DNA from: Catenulispora pinistramenti | GTDB lineage: Bacteria > Actinomycetota > Actinomycetes > Streptomycetales > Catenulisporaceae | Direction of reading: 5' to 3' | DNA length: 64,000 nucleotides | NCBI RefSeq assembly: GCF_018274385.1 | Contig: NZ_JAAFYZ010000025.1 | Coordinates: 1 to 64,000 of the forward strand | Shown here: positions 61,618 to 64,000 of the stretch, piece after piece | Numbering within the stretch: the stretch's first letter is position 1 | Layout of the letters: every line of letters starts with the position of its first letter | Position numbers and translations under genes: made by a program | The notes under the pieces: generated by a model | The model's input: only the letters and a program-made list of their open reading frames with translations | What the model was told of the DNA's origin: nothing | Database searches by the model: none

Positions 61618-64000
61618 TCAGGCGGCGTTCTCGTCGTCCTCGGCGCTCTGCGCGACGCCGGCCGACTCGAAGGTCGCCACGTCCCGCAGCGCCCGGACGG
61701 CCGCCTGCACCAACGGTAGAGCCAGCACCGCTCCGCTGCCCTCCCCCAACCGCAATTCGAGATCGATCAAGGGGATGACGCCCAGGGCCTCCAGCGCGAG
61801 CTGGTGCCCGGACTCGGCCGAGCGGTGCCCGGCGACCATGGCCGCGGTGGCGTCCGGGGCCAGCGACTGGGCCACCAGCGCCGCGGCGCCGGCGATCACG
61901 CCGTCCAGGATCACCGGGATCCGCAGGCTGGCCGCGCCCAGGATGAAGCCGGCCAGCGCCGCGTGCTCCAGGCCGCCGACCGCGGCCAGCACGCCCAGCG
62001 GGTCCGCCGGGTCCGGCCGGTGCAGGTCCAGGGCCCGGCGCACGACGTCGACCTTGTGCGCGTAGGTCTGCTCGTCTATCCCGGTGCCGTACCCGGTGAC
62101 CTGGGTCGGCGAGGCGCCGGTGAACGCGGCGATCAGCGCGGCGCTCGCGGTGGTGTTCGCGATGCCCATGTCCCCGGTCAGCAGCACCTTGTTGCCGGCG
62201 GCCACCAGGTCCCGCGCGGTCTCCACGCCGACCTCCAGCGCGGCCAGCGCCTCCTCGCGCGACATCGCCGGGCCCTCGGACAGGTCCGCGGTGCCGTAAC
62301 GGATCTTGCGCGGCACCAGCCCGGTCTGCTGCGGCAGTTCGGCGTTCACTCCGACGTCCACCACGCACACCTCGGCGCCGATCTGGTGCGCGAAGGCGTT
62401 GACCACGGCCCCGCCGGCCAGGAAGTTGAGCACCATCTGCGCGGTGACCTCCTGCGGCCACGGCGTGACGCCCTGGGCGTGCACCCCGTGGTCGGCGGCG
62501 AACACCGCGACCGCCGCCGGCTCCGGGATCGGCGGCGGGAAGACCCCGGCCAGCCCGGTGAGCTGCACCGAGACCTCTTCCAGGACGCCCAGCGACCCGA
62601 GCGGCTTGGTCATCACCTCCTGGCGGGCCAGGGCGGCGTTCACGGCCTCCTTGTCCAGCGGCTCGATCGCGGCCAGCGTCTCCTCCAGCAGCGACACCGG
62701 ATTGCTGCCGGGCAGCGCGCGCCGGCCGTACTGCTCGTCGTGCACGGCCCAGGCCAGCGGCCGGCGCTTGGCCCAGCCGGCCCCGGACAGCTCCGGCTCG
62801 CCGGGGAACTCGTGGACGAAGCCGACGCACAGGTAGGCCACCACCGACAGGTGGTCCGGCAGGTCCAGGGTCCGGGTCAGCTCGCGCTCGTCGAAGAACG
62901 ACACCCAGCCCACGCCCAGGCCCTCGGCCCGCGCCGCCAGCCACAGGTTCTCCACGGCCAGCGCGGCGCTGTAGGGCGCCATCTGCGGCTGCGAGTGCCG
63001 GCCCAGCGTGTGCCGGCCGCCACGGGTCGGATCGCAGGTCACGACGATGTTGACCGGGGTGTCGAGGATCGCCTCGATCTTCAGGTCCTTGAACGCCCGC
63101 TGCCGGGCCTTGGGCAGCGAGGCGGAGTAGTCGTCGCGCTGCCGGGCGGCCAGGTCGTGCACCGCCTGCCGGGTCTCGCGGCTGCGCAGGACCAGGAAGT
63201 CCCACGGCTGCGAGAAGCCGACGCTCGGCGCGGTGTGCGCGGCCTCCAGGACCCGGGTGAGGATCTCGTCCGGGATCGGGTCGGGCAGGAAGGTGCTGCG
63301 CACGTCGCGGCGTTCGCGGATGACGCGGTGGACGGCGGCCAGTTCGGCGTCGTCGTAAGGCGGGACCCGGGGGACGTCGTCGTAGGGCTCGTCGTCGGTG
63401 TCGAAGAGGTCGTCGGGGGCCTGCGGCGGCGACTGCTGGGGCAAGCCCGGCGCCTGGACCTGGCCCTGGACCGGCGCCTGACCCTGGACCGGCGGCGGCA
63501 CCGGGACCTGGCCCTGCGCCTCCGTCTCGGCCTCGGCGTTCTCCGCCCCGGCGTTGGCCCACGGGACCAGCATCTCGGGCTCGGCGTCGCCGTCGGCGTC
63601 CTCGTCCAGCGCGGCGTCCTCGGCGTACTCGGCGACGGGCTCGGCGGGCGTGATGGCCACGGTCGGGGTGGCGAACACCGGCCCGGGCTCCTCGCCGGTC
63701 CCGCCGAACTCGACGCCCTCGGCCGGGTCGTCGAACACCGGCGGCGCGGGCTCGAAGCGCGGCGGGTCCAGGTGCGCCCCGAGCGGCGGCTCGGCCTGCG
63801 GCTCGGCGGCGGGCGCCAGGCCGTAGTCGGGGCCGGTGTTCGGGGTCAGCGGCCGGTCGCCGAACGAGGGCATGCCGCCCTCCGGCGCGCCGAAGACCGA
63901 CGGGGCCGCGGGCGCCTCGGCGGCGCCGAAGGCCCGCACCTCGGCCTCCACGCCCGGCGCCGCACCGAACGACGGCTCCTCGGCGGGCCGGGAACCGAAC
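61618..64000 (-). CDS. cobT: BluB-CobT fusion, 5' end outside window
   Basis: At least 794 codons; the frame remains open to the window edge, so the start lies beyond 64000. The visible N-terminus is a long Pro/Ala/Glu/Gln-rich region (to about 63400) with PVQGQAPVQGQVQ repeats. It is followed by a BluB/nitroreductase-fold domain (RRDVRSTFLPDPIPDEILTR, APSVGFSQPWDFLVL) for 5,6-dimethylbenzimidazole synthesis, then CobT: KPLGSLGVLEEVSVQL, FAADHGVHAQGVTPWP, LTGDMGIANTTASAALIAAF and the catalytic Glu in LRLGEGSGAVLAL. One protein thus makes the lower ligand base and activates it with nicotinate mononucleotide. Confidence 0.9.
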   Translation of the reverse strand, partial: FGSRPAEEPSFGAAPGVEAEVRAFGAAEAPAAPSVFGAPEGGMPSFGDRPLTPNTGPDYGLAPAAEPQAEPPLGAHLDPPRFEPAPPVFDDPAEGVEFGGTGEEPGPVFATPTVAITPAEPVAEYAEDAALDEDADGDAEPEMLVPWANAGAENAEAETEAQGQVPVPPPVQGQAPVQGQVQAPGLPQQSPPQAPDDLFDTDDEPYDDVPRVPPYDDAELAAVHRVIRERRDVRSTFLPDPIPDEILTRVLEAAHTAPSVGFSQPWDFLVLRSRETRQAVHDLAARQRDDYSASLPKARQRAFKDLKIEAILDTPVNIVVTCDPTRGGRHTLGRHSQPQMAPYSAALAVENLWLAARAEGLGVGWVSFFDERELTRTLDLPDHLSVVAYLCVGFVHEFPGEPELSGAGWAKRRPLAWAVHDEQYGRRALPGSNPVSLLEETLAAIEPLDKEAVNAALARQEVMTKPLGSLGVLEEVSVQLTGLAGVFPPPIPEPAAVAVFAADHGVHAQGVTPWPQEVTAQMVLNFLAGGAVVNAFAHQIGAEVCVVDVGVNAELPQQTGLVPRKIRYGTADLSEGPAMSREEALAALEVGVETARDLVAAGNKVLLTGDMGIANTTASAALIAAFTGASPTQVTGYGTGIDEQTYAHKVDVVRRALDLHRPDPADPLGVLAAVGGLEHAALAGFILGAASLRIPVILDGVIAGAAALVAQSLAPDATAAMVAGHRSAESGHQLALEALGVIPLIDLELRLGEGSGAVLALPLVQAAVRALRDVATFESAGVAQSAEDDENAA

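Noticed and set aside
61618-64000. Cobalamin riboswitch upstream of cobT/cobA
   Set aside because: The leader of this operon lies outside the window, and no B12-box-like element is seen in the 35-bp spacer between the two genes.

Overview
The window is about 64 kb of very GC-rich DNA with GTG and TTG starts, F420-type oxidoreductases, phosphatidylinositol mannoside genes, a Wbl regulator and a type-2 LeuA. Together these point to a chromosome of a filamentous or otherwise high-GC actinomycete of the Streptomyces/Catenulispora kind. I cannot name the genus from sequence alone. I see no insertion sequence, prophage, CRISPR array, rRNA or convincing tRNA, so most of it reads as core chromosome with small accessory patches.

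Layout. 24-4472: a GNAT acetyltransferase, a MocR-type regulator divergent from a YczE-like membrane protein, an F420-type PPOX oxidoreductase and an SseB-like protein. 4565-10941: aspS, hisS and an MBL hydrolase in one leftward block, divergent from a membrane cyclophilin and a DUF349 protein. 11115-12773: a DUF3592-like membrane protein and an Rpn/YhgA-like nuclease (accessory). 12883-25585: a long leftward core cluster, relA-apt-secF-secD-yajC-ruvB-ruvA-ruvC-yebC-pdxT-pdxS, linking stringent response, Sec export, Holliday-junction processing and pyridoxal phosphate synthesis. 25791-27647: a LemA-like membrane protein and a divergent CGNR zinc-finger/helical-repeat pair. 27706-30586: pgsA-patA-pimA, three overlapping genes for phosphatidylinositol mannoside synthesis. 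30734-35692: leuA, a divergent FadR-type regulator and an EF-G-like GTPase.

35817-39202 holds the most unusual pair: a membrane-anchored PknH-like sensor protein followed after 2 nt by a secreted 817-residue protein with coiled coil, an intact Hint autoprotease and a 113-residue C-terminal domain of lower GC. This has the architecture of a polymorphic toxin, with no obvious immunity gene beside it. 39291-49091: a DCC-family protein, HIT phosphorylase, DUF3516 helicase, M50 protease, MarR/VOC pair, Tex, a divergent Ndk and a methyltransferase. 49092-58460: an MMPL transporter, an LLM F420 oxidoreductase, an FAD monooxygenase, an HTH-TPR regulator with a possible internal start, a 684-bp gap leading to a Wbl gene, a SpoU methyltransferase and a TetR regulator. 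58470-64000: an aldo/keto reductase, a DUF5666-like membrane protein and two cobalamin/siroheme genes, the last being a BluB-CobT fusion cut by the window edge.

Convergent gene ends are usually separated by perfect hairpins, and several divergent promoters carry visible inverted or direct repeats. Those are listed as candidate operators on sequence symmetry only.
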